The translations under genes and the position numbers were made by a program. Source: Chitinivorax sp. B (lineage in GTDB: Bacteria > Pseudomonadota > Gammaproteobacteria > Burkholderiales > SCOH01). Taken from it: DNA of 42,375 nt. Within the stretch, counting starts at the first letter, position 1. Every line of letters starts with the position of its first letter. The notes beneath the pieces were generated by a model, which was given only the letters and a program-made list of their open reading frames with translations, ran no database searches and had not been told where the DNA came from. The stretch spans positions 1 to 42,375 of the forward strand of contig NZ_SCOH01000041.1 in NCBI RefSeq assembly GCF_005503445.1. The letters are read 5' to 3'. Positions 16,734 to 26,131 of the stretch are shown here, piece after piece.

Positions 16734-17903
16734 TTAGGTTTCCGGCGTGTCTTTACGATTACTACCAGCCCGCATCTTGTATTCAAACAAACGGCATTCC
16801 AGCGCCCCATTGAACAGCACTGTTCGTTTGGTGGTCGACAAGCGGATCAGCTTGGCCAAACGTGGGTCGCCAGTCAGGAAATAGCAATTCCAGCCCGCAA
16901 ACTTGCGTTTCAGTACGTCACCCAGCAATGGGTAGAGTGCTGCCAGCCGCTCTTCCTCATCCAGTCGCACCCCATAGGGCGGGTTACATACCATCACACC
17001 GGATTCGGCTGGGGCGGAGGCATCTACCACGTCCATCTGCTTGAGCTGAATACAGTCGGTCAGGCCGTTTTGCTCCAGATTGGTTCTGGCCGCCTTCAAT
17101 GCATCACCAAATTTATCACTGCCCCAGATCGGCAAGGGAGTGGCAGGTTTGCGGGCAGCTTGGGCTTCATCCAGCAGGGCTTGCCACTTCACGCGGTTGA
17201 AGGTGTTGAGTTTCTCCAAGGCGAAGTGACGGTTTAAACCTGGGGCAATATTCAGTGACATCATGGCCGCTTCAATCAGGAATGTACCGCTGCCACACAT
17301 GGGGTCATAGAGGGCGGTGCCAGGTGTCCAACCTGCCAGGCGCAAGATGCCTGCGGCGAGATTCTCGCGCAGCGGCGCCTCATTGGTGGCGGCACGCCAG
17401 CCTCGTTTGAATAAAGGTTCGCCAGAAAAATCGACATAGATGCTGCAGCGATTCATGTCCAGAAAACAGTGAATGCCGACATCCGGGGAGACCTTGTCGA
17501 TATTGGGACGTTCGCCGCATTCATCGCGGAAGCGGTCGCAGATGGCATCCTTGATTTTCAGTGTGACGAACTCCAGGCTGCGCAATGGGCTTTTGTGTGC
17601 AGAGACATTGATGCGAATGGTGTGTGTGACCTTGAACAGCCAATGCCATTCGGTATCGCGCGCCAATGAATAAATATCCTGTTCAGTACGGTATTGGCCA
17701 TCGGCTACACGCCACAGTACGCGGCTGGCCAGGCGACTCCACAGATTCACTTTTGCGCCGGTCAGCCAGTCACCGTTAAAATGCACTCCGCCGTCGACCG
17801 CTTTGATCCCGCCGGCACCCAGCTCGGTCAGTTCCTGGGCTAGTGGGGCTTCCAGTCCGCGAGGGCAGGGGGCAAAGAATTGGTGGGTGGGTTTTTGCGA
17901 CAT
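16734..17903 (-). CDS. THUMP-domain 23S rRNA guanine-N2 methyltransferase (RlmL-like)
   Basis: A 389-residue protein. The start at 17903 is chosen because GGAG sits just upstream; the longer frame to 17939 is not needed. The N-terminus FFAPCPRGLEAPLAQEL and a THUMP segment (about 45-155) are followed by a Rossmann methyltransferase domain with DPMCGSGTFLIEAA (SAM site) and NPPYGVRL (catalytic NPPY). This matches the N-terminal half of E. coli RlmL, which makes m2G2445. The second RlmK half is absent, as in many betaproteobacteria. Monocistronic, divergent from hemB. Confidence 0.9.
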   Translation of the reverse strand: MSQKPTHQFFAPCPRGLEAPLAQELTELGAGGIKAVDGGVHFNGDWLTGAKVNLWSRLASRVLWRVADGQYRTEQDIYSLARDTEWHWLFKVTHTIRINVSAHKSPLRSLEFVTLKIKDAICDRFRDECGERPNIDKVSPDVGIHCFLDMNRCSIYVDFSGEPLFKRGWRAATNEAPLRENLAAGILRLAGWTPGTALYDPMCGSGTFLIEAAMMSLNIAPGLNRHFALEKLNTFNRVKWQALLDEAQAARKPATPLPIWGSDKFGDALKAARTNLEQNGLTDCIQLKQMDVVDASAPAESGVMVCNPPYGVRLDEEERLAALYPLLGDVLKRKFAGWNCYFLTGDPRLAKLIRLSTTKRTVLFNGALECRLFEYKMRAGSNRKDTPET

Positions 17904-17934
17904 AATGCTCTCCAACGTGAGCGCGGCAGCATAG

Positions 17935-19041
<1,107 letters not shown>

Positions 19042-19042
19042 G

Positions 19043-19501
19043 TCAATCGGCTTTTGGATTGGTGGCGGGTGCTGGTGCAGCGCCCGTTTGAACAATCTGC
19101 CGCTTCATTGGCGCCAGAATCCTGAGTAGCTGATTTTTGGCGCTATCCCCAACACCGCGTTCATCCAGCACATTTCGTAAATGCTGGACTGTTGCATAGA
19201 ACGCGGGCTCGCGAATATTCAACCCGGCGTGGGCTACCCGCATGTTTTCGCCTTCATATACACAGCCCCCGTGCGTCAGCGAACAAAGCTGCTGTGCGAT
19301 CAGCTTTTCGGTGCGTGACTGATTGAATTTGTCGAAATGCTTGGCTGTCTTTGGGTCCCGTTTGCCTTGTTCAACCACACCGTGGGCAATGGCAGCAACA
19401 CCTTCTTCGCCACCCAGACGCTCGTATAGGGTGGGTTCGCTCATTACGACCTGTGAACATGGCCAGATGGCGAAGCAGAGCAACAAGGCAGGTTTGAGCA
19501 T
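19043..19501 (-). CDS. Group 1 truncated haemoglobin, possibly exported
   Basis: The globin domain runs from TLYERLGGEEGVAAIAHGVV to LLRILAPMKRQIV, with the AHAGLNI proximal-His block typical of trHb group 1. The start at 19501 (GGAAAG upstream) adds a hydrophobic leader MLKPALLLCFAIWPCSQVV that looks like a signal peptide. The internal ATG at 19444 (AGG five bases upstream) would give a normal 133-residue cytoplasmic globin. It may bind O2 or NO. It is divergent from the DUF3034 outer-membrane gene, whose start lies 78 bp away, and tail-to-tail with hemB. Confidence 0.85.
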   Translation of the reverse strand: MLKPALLLCFAIWPCSQVVMSEPTLYERLGGEEGVAAIAHGVVEQGKRDPKTAKHFDKFNQSRTEKLIAQQLCSLTHGGCVYEGENMRVAHAGLNIREPAFYATVQHLRNVLDERGVGDSAKNQLLRILAPMKRQIVQTGAAPAPATNPKAD

Positions 19502-19578
19502 GGCAGCAGCTTTCCTATTACAAATGGCTTTCCTAAGCTTAGTACACACCTCAATTGCTAACTGAAAGGTCGCACCCA

Positions 19579-20499
19579 ATGTCTGTAATAAGCCGTCATC
19601 GACGCAGCAGCATGGTGATAGCGAAAGTAATCACGTGTGTGCCAATGGCGTTGAATGTTGTACAGGCCAGTGCCAATGACTTGTCGGTATCACTGAGAAT
19701 GGACCCAGGCAGTCGTCTGATTGCGACAGGTGGGGCGACTCAACTGGAAGGTGCGGGTGGCGGTGGGATCGTACCCTGGGCGGTGATAACAGGTTATGCG
19801 GCGCACGGTGAATGGGGAGGAACAGCTTTTCGTACCGATATTGCGATTGATGACTTCAATCTGCAAAGCATTGGGTTGGCGTTGGCGGCCAGCGACCGGC
19901 TGGAACTGAGCATAGCACGACAGCGCTTTGGTGCTGGTGACACAGTGCCAGGTGAGGTGATCCGGCAGGATATTGTTGGTTTCAAGCTGCGGTTGCTGGG
20001 TGATGCCATCTACGATCAGGATCGTTGGTGGCCGCAACTGGCATTGGGTGTGCAGCATAAGCGCAATCGTGATTTCCAGCTGATTCCTAAAGCACTGGGT
20101 GCCAAACATGATCATGGACTGGATGTCTATTTGGCGGCGACCAAGGTGCATCTGGCAGGGCTGTTTGGGCGCAATTGGCTGTGGAATGTCACGCTTCGCG
20201 GCACGCGTGCCAATCAGATGGGTATTCTGGGATTCGGTGGCGACCGGCGTGATCGCATGCAGTGGTTGCCTGAAGTCAGCATGGCGGTCTTGTTGACTGA
20301 TCAGTTGGCTGTAGGGGGTGAATACCGGCGCAAACCTAATAATCTGTCAGTCTATGAAGAAGATGCTTATAGCGATGGGTTCATTTCCTGGTGGCCCAGT
20401 AAGCAGATTTCGTTTACGGTCGCCCGCGCTAGATTGGGCAATGTTGCAGACAAGCCTAATCAGCGAGGGTGGTATCTTTCCACGCAATTGGCGTTTTAA
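19579..20499 (+). CDS. DUF3034 family outer-membrane protein
   Basis: A 306-residue protein with a Sec-type leader ending around QASA (ATG 19579, AAAGG upstream; ATG 19612 is a shorter option). The mature part begins RLIATGGATQLEGAGGGGIV, followed by an AFRTDIAIDDFNLQ strand, RQDIVGFKLRLLGDAIYDQD and a C-terminal aromatic strand ending LAF. These blocks are characteristic of DUF3034, a beta-barrel family of unknown function in proteobacteria. It probably forms an outer-membrane barrel. Its promoter region is shared with the globin gene. Confidence 0.85.
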   Translation: MSVISRHRRSSMVIAKVITCVPMALNVVQASANDLSVSLRMDPGSRLIATGGATQLEGAGGGGIVPWAVITGYAAHGEWGGTAFRTDIAIDDFNLQSIGLALAASDRLELSIARQRFGAGDTVPGEVIRQDIVGFKLRLLGDAIYDQDRWWPQLALGVQHKRNRDFQLIPKALGAKHDHGLDVYLAATKVHLAGLFGRNWLWNVTLRGTRANQMGILGFGGDRRDRMQWLPEVSMAVLLTDQLAVGGEYRRKPNNLSVYEEDAYSDGFISWWPSKQISFTVARARLGNVADKPNQRGWYLSTQLAF

Positions 20500-20553
20500 T
20501 GCATCATATGGCGTCCATCCTTATTTCTCCTCTTCTTTTCAAATAACACGACC

Positions 20554-21105
20554 ATGCATGATGCCGCTTTGATTGTCATTGATATGCAGCAAGGTGCCTT
20601 TGATGGCGAGTTGATCGAGCCGATCCATCAGGCTGATCAGTTGATCAACCACACGGTGGCATTGATTGAGGCGGCTAGAGCTGCTGCCAGACCGGTCATC
20701 TTCGTTCAACATTGTGAAGGCCCTGGAGAGTTGTTTTCGGAAGGTGTGCCACAATGGCGGCTTCATCCTGCCTTGCAGCGGTCTTCTCAGGATCAGGTGA
20801 TCAAAAAGCAGGCATCCAGCGCGTTTGAGAACACCAACCTGTCAGCGGTGCTGACAGACCTGTCGGTTCGTACGGTGATTCTTTGCGGGCTGCAAAGCGA
20901 TTTCTGTGTATCCAACACAGCCAATGCGGCCCTGGCTGGAGGATTTGACGTACATGTCGCGCAGGATGCGCATAGCACTTGGCCGAACGAAAATCGTCCA
21001 GCTGCCGAGTTGATCGACGTGACCAATCGGCGTTTGGTAGAGGCAGGTTGCAAGCTGGCATCAACAAAAGCACTGAGCGCACACCTGACTGAAGCGAAGG
21101 AATAG
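20554..21105 (+). CDS. Isochorismatase-like cysteine hydrolase
   Basis: A 183-residue protein starting at ATG 20554. The catalytic triad of the family is visible: D10 in LIVIDMQ, K85 in IKKQASSAF, and C118 in LQSDFCVSNTA. It is a single-domain hydrolase of the isochorismatase/nicotinamidase superfamily; the substrate (amide or imide) cannot be predicted. It is convergent with the XRE-cupin regulator. Only 35 bp separate the stops, with an imperfect GCCACC/GTTGGC hairpin before TTTT as a possible weak terminator. Confidence 0.9.
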   Translation: MHDAALIVIDMQQGAFDGELIEPIHQADQLINHTVALIEAARAAARPVIFVQHCEGPGELFSEGVPQWRLHPALQRSSQDQVIKKQASSAFENTNLSAVLTDLSVRTVILCGLQSDFCVSNTANAALAGGFDVHVAQDAHSTWPNENRPAAELIDVTNRRLVEAGCKLASTKALSAHLTEAKE

Positions 21106-21140
21106 GGCGCATCTTACGGCCTGCCACCGAGGTTGGCTTT

Positions 21141-21704
21141 TCAAGCCCGTCGGCTGTGCGAGAGTACCACCGCATAGCGGCAGGCTTCGTTGCTTTGATT
21201 GATGTAGCAGCAGTCGCTGGGTGGTCCCAGCCGCAGGCAGTCACCCGCTTGTAATTGGTGCGTGACCGATCCCTCCTGAAAACTCAATTCGCCATCCAGC
21301 ATCCAGATCAATCTGGCGCTGAAAGCATAAGCTGATGCCGGATAGGCCACCGTGGTACCCGCCGGCAGTGCCACTTCTACCAGTTCCAATGGCCCTTCGT
21401 CCGCAGGCCAGACTTGCTGCCGGATGTATCCCGTTTCGGGATCTTGCCAGATATCTTGTTCTGCTTTACGCCTGACCCGATTCAAGCCAGCTTCCGCACG
21501 CGCAAGTAATGTGGACAGTGACAAGCCCAAGCCCCCGGACAGGCGACCCAGTACGGTGGCCGTTGGGCTGGCTTCGCCGCGTTCGATTTTGCTGATGGTG
21601 GCTTTGGCAACACCGGACCGTTCTGCCAGGTCCCCCAAAGACCAACCTCTGGCCTCGCGTTCGCTACGAATGCGTTGCGCAATGTATGGCGTAATGTCGT
21701 CCAT
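21141..21704 (-). CDS. XRE family transcriptional regulator with cupin sensor domain
   Basis: A 187-residue protein from ATG 21704; the longer frame to 21806 would overlap the divergent GNAT gene. The N-terminal helix-turn-helix (about 1-65) contains LAERSGVAKATISKIERGEA. The C-terminal cupin (about 105-185) has LPAGTTVAYPAS and LQAGDCLRLGPPSD. This domain pair is typical of repressors responding to small metabolites. It is divergent from the acetyltransferase, and such XRE-cupin/GNAT pairs are common, so it probably controls that gene. Confidence 0.9.
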   Translation of the reverse strand: MDDITPYIAQRIRSEREARGWSLGDLAERSGVAKATISKIERGEASPTATVLGRLSGGLGLSLSTLLARAEAGLNRVRRKAEQDIWQDPETGYIRQQVWPADEGPLELVEVALPAGTTVAYPASAYAFSARLIWMLDGELSFQEGSVTHQLQAGDCLRLGPPSDCCYINQSNEACRYAVVLSHSRRA

Positions 21705-21709
21705 TATTA

Positions 21710-21737
21710 TTGACAAACGTCCACTAAAATTTATGAT
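21710..21737 (+). promoter_or_regulatory. Sigma70-like promoter of the GNAT gene
   Basis: TTGACA (21710-21715) and TATGAT (21732-21737) with a 16 bp spacer, 28 bp before the GNAT start and just upstream of the XRE start, so the divergent regulator could act here. Confidence 0.6.
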
Positions 21738-21765
21738 GTTGGGAGTATAAACGAAGGAGTGCCCC

Positions 21766-22275
21766 ATGCAAATCCGCCCGGCCCGTTTGGACGATGTATC
21801 AGCCATCTGTGATATCTATAACGAAGTGGTGCTGAACACCACCGCAATCTACGAAGACGAGCCCACCACGCTGGAAGCGCGTCAGACGTGGTTCAATACT
21901 CGGATAGGACAGAGTTATCCAATCCTGGTTGCCGAACAGGACGGCGACGTCTTGGGCTTTTCTACCTTTGGCGAGTGGCGCACCCGTTGGGGCTATCGGT
22001 TTACTGTCGAGCATTCGGTGCATGTCCGAGCTGATCAGCGTGGGAAAGGTATTGGATTGCAATTGGTCCAGGCTTTGTTGCCATTGGCTCGTGCAATGGG
22101 GAAGCACGTGATGATCGGCGCGGTGGATGCAGATAATCTGGGTTCGATCCGTTTTCACGAACGCCTGGGTTTTGTGGCCACGGGTCGTTGCCCGCAAGTG
22201 GGCTACAAATTTGATCGCTGGCTGGATCTTGTGTTCATGCAGCTGATATTGGCTGATGAGCCCAATCAGCCTTGA
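21766..22275 (+). CDS. GNAT N-acetyltransferase (MnaT/phosphinothricin-type)
   Basis: A 169-residue protein with AAGGAG seven bases before ATG 21766. The opening RPARLDDVSAICDIYNEVV, the acetyl-CoA loop VRADQRGKGIGLQLVQAL and the HERLGFVATG block identify the phosphinothricin/methionine sulfone-type acyltransferases (E. coli MnaT/YncA relatives), which acetylate small amino-acid-like compounds. It is likely controlled by the divergent XRE-cupin regulator. Confidence 0.9.
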   Translation: MQIRPARLDDVSAICDIYNEVVLNTTAIYEDEPTTLEARQTWFNTRIGQSYPILVAEQDGDVLGFSTFGEWRTRWGYRFTVEHSVHVRADQRGKGIGLQLVQALLPLARAMGKHVMIGAVDADNLGSIRFHERLGFVATGRCPQVGYKFDRWLDLVFMQLILADEPNQP

Positions 22276-22323
22276 GTTGATGTGGCAAGCGTGAGATTTT
22301 TTGAAAATTAACTTGCTATTAAG

Positions 22324-22334
22324 TAGTGTGCTAT
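22324..22334 (+). promoter_or_regulatory. OhrR operator-like motif upstream of ohrR
   Basis: TAGTGTGCTAT, preceded by TTGCTATTAAG, 37 bp before the ohrR start. It matches the TAGTGCGCTAT in front of ohr at one mismatch, consistent with autoregulation. Confidence 0.45.
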
Positions 22335-22370
22335 GTAATATTCAACCTATGGCAACGAAACGACCTTCCG

Positions 22371-22829
22371 ATGGCTAACCAACCCGTTACTTCGTTATTG
22401 CTGGACCAGCAGCTGTGCTTTGCGCTGTATTCCACATCGCTGGCCATGAACAAGGTCTATCGCAAGCTGTTGCGTCAGCTTGATCTGACTTACCCGCAGT
22501 ATTTGGTAATGATGGTACTGTGGGAGCAAGATGCATTGACGGTACGGGACATTGGCGAACACTTGTTTCTGGATTCGGCAACACTGACACCACTGCTGAA
22601 ACGTATGGAAGCATCGGGGTTGGTGAATCGGGTACGTGATGCCAACGACGAGAGACAGGTAATTGTGACCCTGACCACGGCAGGTCAAGCTTTGAAGCAA
22701 CGGGCCAAAGCCGTACCGAATGAGGTAATGTGTGCCGCTGAGTGTGAACCAGAGACACTGTTGCAGATCAAACACGAATTAGAGCAGTTGCGAGACAAGT
22801 TGATGCGTCACGCAGAAGATGAGAAGTGA
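22371..22829 (+). CDS. ohrR: MarR-family organic hydroperoxide sensor OhrR
   Basis: A 152-residue winged-helix repressor. It opens with [17 protein letters not shown], where C16 sits at the position of the peroxide-sensing Cys of OhrR proteins. The DNA-binding part includes [20 protein letters not shown] and the wing NDERQVIV. Oxidation of the Cys by organic hydroperoxides would release DNA. It lies directly upstream of ohr in the same direction, and both promoters carry a similar motif. Confidence 0.93.
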   Translation: MANQPVTSLLLDQQLCFALYSTSLAMNKVYRKLLRQLDLTYPQYLVMMVLWEQDALTVRDIGEHLFLDSATLTPLLKRMEASGLVNRVRDANDERQVIVTLTTAGQALKQRAKAVPNEVMCAAECEPETLLQIKHELEQLRDKLMRHAEDEK

Positions 22830-22888
22830 AGTGCCATTGCTTGAGGTGCGTGGTGTGACGGCATACGCACTTTTTGCAAATTATTATA

Positions 22889-22915
22889 TAGTGCGCTATT
22901 TAATAGCTAGCTATT
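22889..22915 (+). promoter_or_regulatory. OhrR operator-like palindromes upstream of ohr
   Basis: TAGTGCGCTAT (22889-22899) and a perfect 14 bp palindrome AATAGCTAGCTATT (22902-22915) lie side by side about 50 bp before ohr. The first motif recurs upstream of ohrR. Likely OhrR sites by position; not the published consensus. Confidence 0.5.
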
Positions 22916-22965
22916 TTGTTAAGGTGGATATCCGCCTATATTGATCAACTATTTGGAGATAAATC

Positions 22966-23391
22966 ATGTCGATCGAAAAAGTACTGTACCGTGCAACGGC
23001 TAAAGCAACTGGTGGCCGCGATGGCCGCGCGGTATCCTCGGATAACGCTCTGGATGTCAAACTCACCACACCACGTGAATTGGGTGGTGCTGGTGGCGAG
23101 GGTACTAACCCTGAACAACTGTTTGCTGCTGGCTATTCGGCGTGCTTTATTGGTGCAATGAAACTGGTCGCGGCGCGTAACAAGATCACTTTGCCGGCAG
23201 ATGTATCCATCGAAGGTGTGGTCGGAATTGGTCCGATTTCTAATGGCTTTGGTATTGAAGTGGAATTGAAGATTTCACTTCCAGGAATGGCCCGGGCTGA
23301 TGCGGAATCGCTGGTCGAGAAAGCGCATATTGTTTGTCCCTATTCGAATGCAACCCGCGGCAACATTGATGTGAAGTTGATATTGCTGTAA
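22966..23391 (+). CDS. ohr: Organic hydroperoxide reductase Ohr
   Basis: A 141-residue OsmC/Ohr-fold peroxidase that reduces organic and fatty-acid hydroperoxides using lipoyl thiols. The catalytic Cys pair is visible: C60 in [10 protein letters not shown] and C124 in [14 protein letters not shown], with R18 and E50 in the expected places. GGAG lies before ATG 22966. It is regulated with and probably by the adjacent ohrR. Confidence 0.96.
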   Translation: MSIEKVLYRATAKATGGRDGRAVSSDNALDVKLTTPRELGGAGGEGTNPEQLFAAGYSACFIGAMKLVAARNKITLPADVSIEGVVGIGPISNGFGIEVELKISLPGMARADAESLVEKAHIVCPYSNATRGNIDVKLILL

Positions 23392-23957
23392 TGCCAGTGG
23401 CGATAAGAGTAAATTCTGATCATTGGTACTGAAGAATAGTCAATTTCATATAAAAGGCGAAATGTATGGCTGAGGATGCCGATACTATTGGTACCTGAAA
23501 AAGGACATATGGTCTGCTAGCTCGCAAAATGCTTTGCAGCCCGACAGGGCAAAATGCTTGATGGTGCTAAATAGTATCGGTTGATATTATTATCGTTATT
23601 TTCGATGTGTGGCAGGATATTTATATCACAACATTTATAGATATTTTGACATTCGAAAATAGTTAATAGATCACGTCTGTCTGGAGGCTGAATGAGCTTT
23701 GCTTGATTGAAGATACTGGCTGGGCGCGGCTTGCCATGCTCTCGCGCTACCTGTTCTCTATAGGGGTGGCTAGGTGACGGCAGAAGTGCATCGATGAAAT
23801 TTAACGTGAGGGTTTTGTAACCGTGCGCTAGTTGTTATGATTGGTTTGCATTTCATGATATCGAATGTTAATTGATTGAATGCGTAAATTGTAATCTATA
23901 GCAAATGATCACATTGCTCAACACTACATAGATCTTCAACAAGGCAGATAAGAAAGA
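23392..23957 (+). other. Long leader/intergenic region before the TrpRS gene
   Basis: 566 bp without a convincing gene. It contains the stem-loop at 23480-23579, tiny frames such as MAEDADTIGT (23467-23499, inside the 5' arm), and a four-codon MSFA frame with a strong GGAGG (around 23683-23704). Base composition becomes AT-rich, like the locus to the right. Confidence 0.6.
23480..23579 (+). ncRNA. Branched stem-loop RNA element, candidate leader RNA
   Basis: The ends pair perfectly: CGATACTATT (23480-23489) with AATAGTATCG (23570-23579). The stem extends by GGTACC with GGTGCT (two G-U pairs) across one bulged A, about 16 bp in all. Inside are two short hairpins, GCAAA-ATGC-TTTGC and GCCC-GACA-GGGC, next to a repeated GCAAAATGCTT. 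This closed multibranch shape suggests a structured RNA or regulatory leader. It lies 380 nt before the TrpRS start. No known riboswitch class was recognised. Confidence 0.4.
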
Positions 23958-24968
23958 ATGTCCAGAATTACCTCCACAATTTTGACCGGAGACCGTCCGA
24001 CAGGGCCGCTGCACCTTGGCCATTTTGTAGGCAGTTTACGTAATAGGGTTAAGTATCAAGGTGAATATCGTCAATTCATCATGCTGGCTGATAGTCAGGC
24101 GTTGACTGACAATATGCATGACGTAGGAAAAATTCATCGCAACTTGTATGAGGTTGCACTCGACTATCTGGCTGTTGGGATTGATCCCAGCTTATCTACC
24201 ATATTCGTTCAGTCACAGCTTCCAGAGCTCGCGGAACTAAGTTTTTATTTCCTGAATCTGGTAACGGTCGCACGATTGGAGCGTAATCCTACTGTCAAAG
24301 AGGAAATACGCCAACGTGGCTTTGAGCGTGACATTCCGGCCGGGTTTCTGACCTATCCTGCTAGCCAGGCTGCGGATATTACTGCATTCAAGGCTGCACT
24401 TGTTCCCGTCGGTGAAGATCAGATACCAATGATTGAACAGACGAATGAAATTGTCAGGAGTTTGAACCGAATAGCTGGTCGAGAGTTGTTGGTTGAAGCA
24501 AAGGCATTGGTACCAGAAATTGGTCGATTGCCGGGCATCGATGGCAAGGCAAAGATGAGCAAGTCTCTCGGCAATACCATTAATCTCGGTGCATTACCTG
24601 AAGAAATTCGGGCAGCAGTTAAAAAGGTCTATACAGATCCCTTGCATCTGAGAATTGATGATCCAGGGCACCTTGAAGGCAACGTGGCGTTTACCTACCT
24701 AGATGCATTCGATCCAGATCAGGCAAGTCTTGCTCAAATGAAGGACCACTATGTGCGTGGCGGCTTGGCCGATAGTGTTGTCAAAGCGCGTTTGGAGTCC
24801 TGCTTACAGGAACTGCTTGCACCGATTCGTGAACGTCGTCAGCAATTGGAAAAAGACCGTGGCTATATTCTTCAAGTATTGAAAGATGGGACCGATCGTG
24901 CCCGTGAAGTGGCGGCCAATACGGTGACTGAGGTTAAGTCGGTGTTGGGTTTGAGTTACTTTTCATGA
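23958..24968 (+). CDS. trpS: Tryptophanyl-tRNA synthetase (copy on plus strand)
   Basis: A 336-residue class I synthetase that charges tRNA-Trp. The signature runs LTGDRPTGPLHLGHFVGSL (HIGH-type), ADSQALTDN, the VPVGEDQ block that lies near the Trp pocket, and KMSKS in GKAKMSKSLGNT. It belongs to the DRPTG-type TrpRS clade, distinct from the GMxPTG type of the minus-strand paralogue. All motifs look intact, so it should be functional. It converges on the biosynthetic-looking operon and ends before a shared terminator. In producers of TrpRS inhibitors such as indolmycin, a second resistant TrpRS gives self-protection; this copy is a candidate for that role. Confidence 0.93.
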   Translation: MSRITSTILTGDRPTGPLHLGHFVGSLRNRVKYQGEYRQFIMLADSQALTDNMHDVGKIHRNLYEVALDYLAVGIDPSLSTIFVQSQLPELAELSFYFLNLVTVARLERNPTVKEEIRQRGFERDIPAGFLTYPASQAADITAFKAALVPVGEDQIPMIEQTNEIVRSLNRIAGRELLVEAKALVPEIGRLPGIDGKAKMSKSLGNTINLGALPEEIRAAVKKVYTDPLHLRIDDPGHLEGNVAFTYLDAFDPDQASLAQMKDHYVRGGLADSVVKARLESCLQELLAPIRERRQQLEKDRGYILQVLKDGTDRAREVAANTVTEVKSVLGLSYFS

Positions 24969-25018
24969 TTGCCTAATCAACTTCGCCTTCTTAATGCCAA
25001 TATGGCATGACAAGTGGA

Positions 25019-25055
25019 GCCCCCATCAACATGCTGTATCAGGGGGCCTTTGTTT
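25019..25055 (+). terminator. Rho-independent terminator after trpS
   Basis: GCCCCC (25019-25024) pairs with GGGGGC (25042-25047), followed by CTTTGTTTTG. It lies between two convergent TrpRS genes. Confidence 0.75.
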
Positions 25056-25072
25056 TGAATGGTGTTAACAGG

Positions 25073-26131
25073 CTACAAGGCTTCGGGCAGTTCTAGAGGC
25101 ATTCGGTAGCTTAATCCCATTATTTCCCTGACTTCGACGAGGGTAGTTTCAGCGATCGCGCGAGCTTTGTCACATCCAGCATCCACGATGTCCTTCAGCA
25201 AGCTGGGCTTCGCTAAAAACGGTTCGGCACGTTCTCGCATTGGATTTTGCTCCTCCGTGATGGATTGTACTAATGGCTGTTTGCAATCACCGCAGTTTAA
25301 CCTTCCAGAGCGGCAGGCATGCTCAACTGAATCACAGGTCGTGCGTGGAGAGTAGACACGATGAAACTTGAATACCGGGCATGCATTCGGATTGCCAGGA
25401 ACATGTACGTTGTCACGGGCGACAGCCATACCCTGAACCTTTTCGGCTATCAGTGAAGCTGAACTACGTAGAAATATTGCATTCCCATAGGACTTGGACA
25501 TTTTTTCGCCGTCCAATCCAGGTAATTGTGATTGTTCAGTCAGTAACGGCTGAGGCTGGGGCAGAATATCATGCGGTCCTTGCGGATGGCGTTGTCCATA
25601 AAGTGCATTGAAGCGATGCGCGATTTCGCCTGCTACCCGTAAATGTTCTACCTGATCGGCTCCAACCGGGATTTGTGTGGCTTTGTAAGCAAGAATGTCA
25701 GCAGCTTGCATGACTGGATCTGCAAGAAAGCCAAGCGTCTGCAAATTTTTGCCTTGTAACTTTGCAAGCTTTTCTTTGTATGCAGGGATTTCCTGAAGCC
25801 ATGGAATGGGTGTGCTCATACCCAGCAGCCATGCCAGCTCCACTTGGGCTGGAACACGTGATTGAATAAAAATGGTTGCCTTTTCGGGATCAACACCTGC
25901 TGCCAGCCAGTCCACCAGCATTTCCCAGATGCTGTTTTGAATTACATCAATGGAGTCATAGAGCGTTGTGAGTGCGGCCATGTCTGCAATCATGAAGAAA
26001 CACGTGTGTTGATGCTGTAAGTGGCACCAGTTCTTCAATGCACCATGGTAATGGCCAATATGTAGCCGTCCAGTGGGTCCCATTCCTGAAAATACACGGT
26101 TCTCAATGCTCATATTGGTCTGATTATCCAT
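25073..26131 (-). CDS. Divergent tryptophanyl-tRNA synthetase paralogue in biosynthetic operon
   Basis: A 352-residue TrpRS-like protein. HIGH (24-27, in GPTGRLHIGHYHG) and KMSKS (210-214) are intact, so ATP activation is plausible. Differences from usual TrpRS: the PVGEDQ block is PVGADQ (157-160 is GADQ), the common ADWHALTT reads ADMAALTT (49-56), and the segment after KMSKS lacks the usual TDP. A Cys-rich stretch (C251, C266, C273, C280, C283) matches the long betaproteobacterial type. Its start overlaps the glutamine amidotransferase gene by 8 bp, tying it to the six-gene operon. It may supply Trp-AMP or Trp-tRNA for biosynthesis, or be a resistant copy. Confidence 0.88.
   Translation of the reverse strand: MDNQTNMSIENRVFSGMGPTGRLHIGHYHGALKNWCHLQHQHTCFFMIADMAALTTLYDSIDVIQNSIWEMLVDWLAAGVDPEKATIFIQSRVPAQVELAWLLGMSTPIPWLQEIPAYKEKLAKLQGKNLQTLGFLADPVMQAADILAYKATQIPVGADQVEHLRVAGEIAHRFNALYGQRHPQGPHDILPQPQPLLTEQSQLPGLDGEKMSKSYGNAIFLRSSASLIAEKVQGMAVARDNVHVPGNPNACPVFKFHRVYSPRTTCDSVEHACRSGRLNCGDCKQPLVQSITEEQNPMRERAEPFLAKPSLLKDIVDAGCDKARAIAETTLVEVREIMGLSYRMPLELPEAL

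Noticed and set aside
23683-23704. Strong GGAGG followed by a four-codon frame MSFA, as a leader peptide
   Set aside because: Contains no Trp codons and no attenuator hairpin follows closely, so classical Trp attenuation is not supported.
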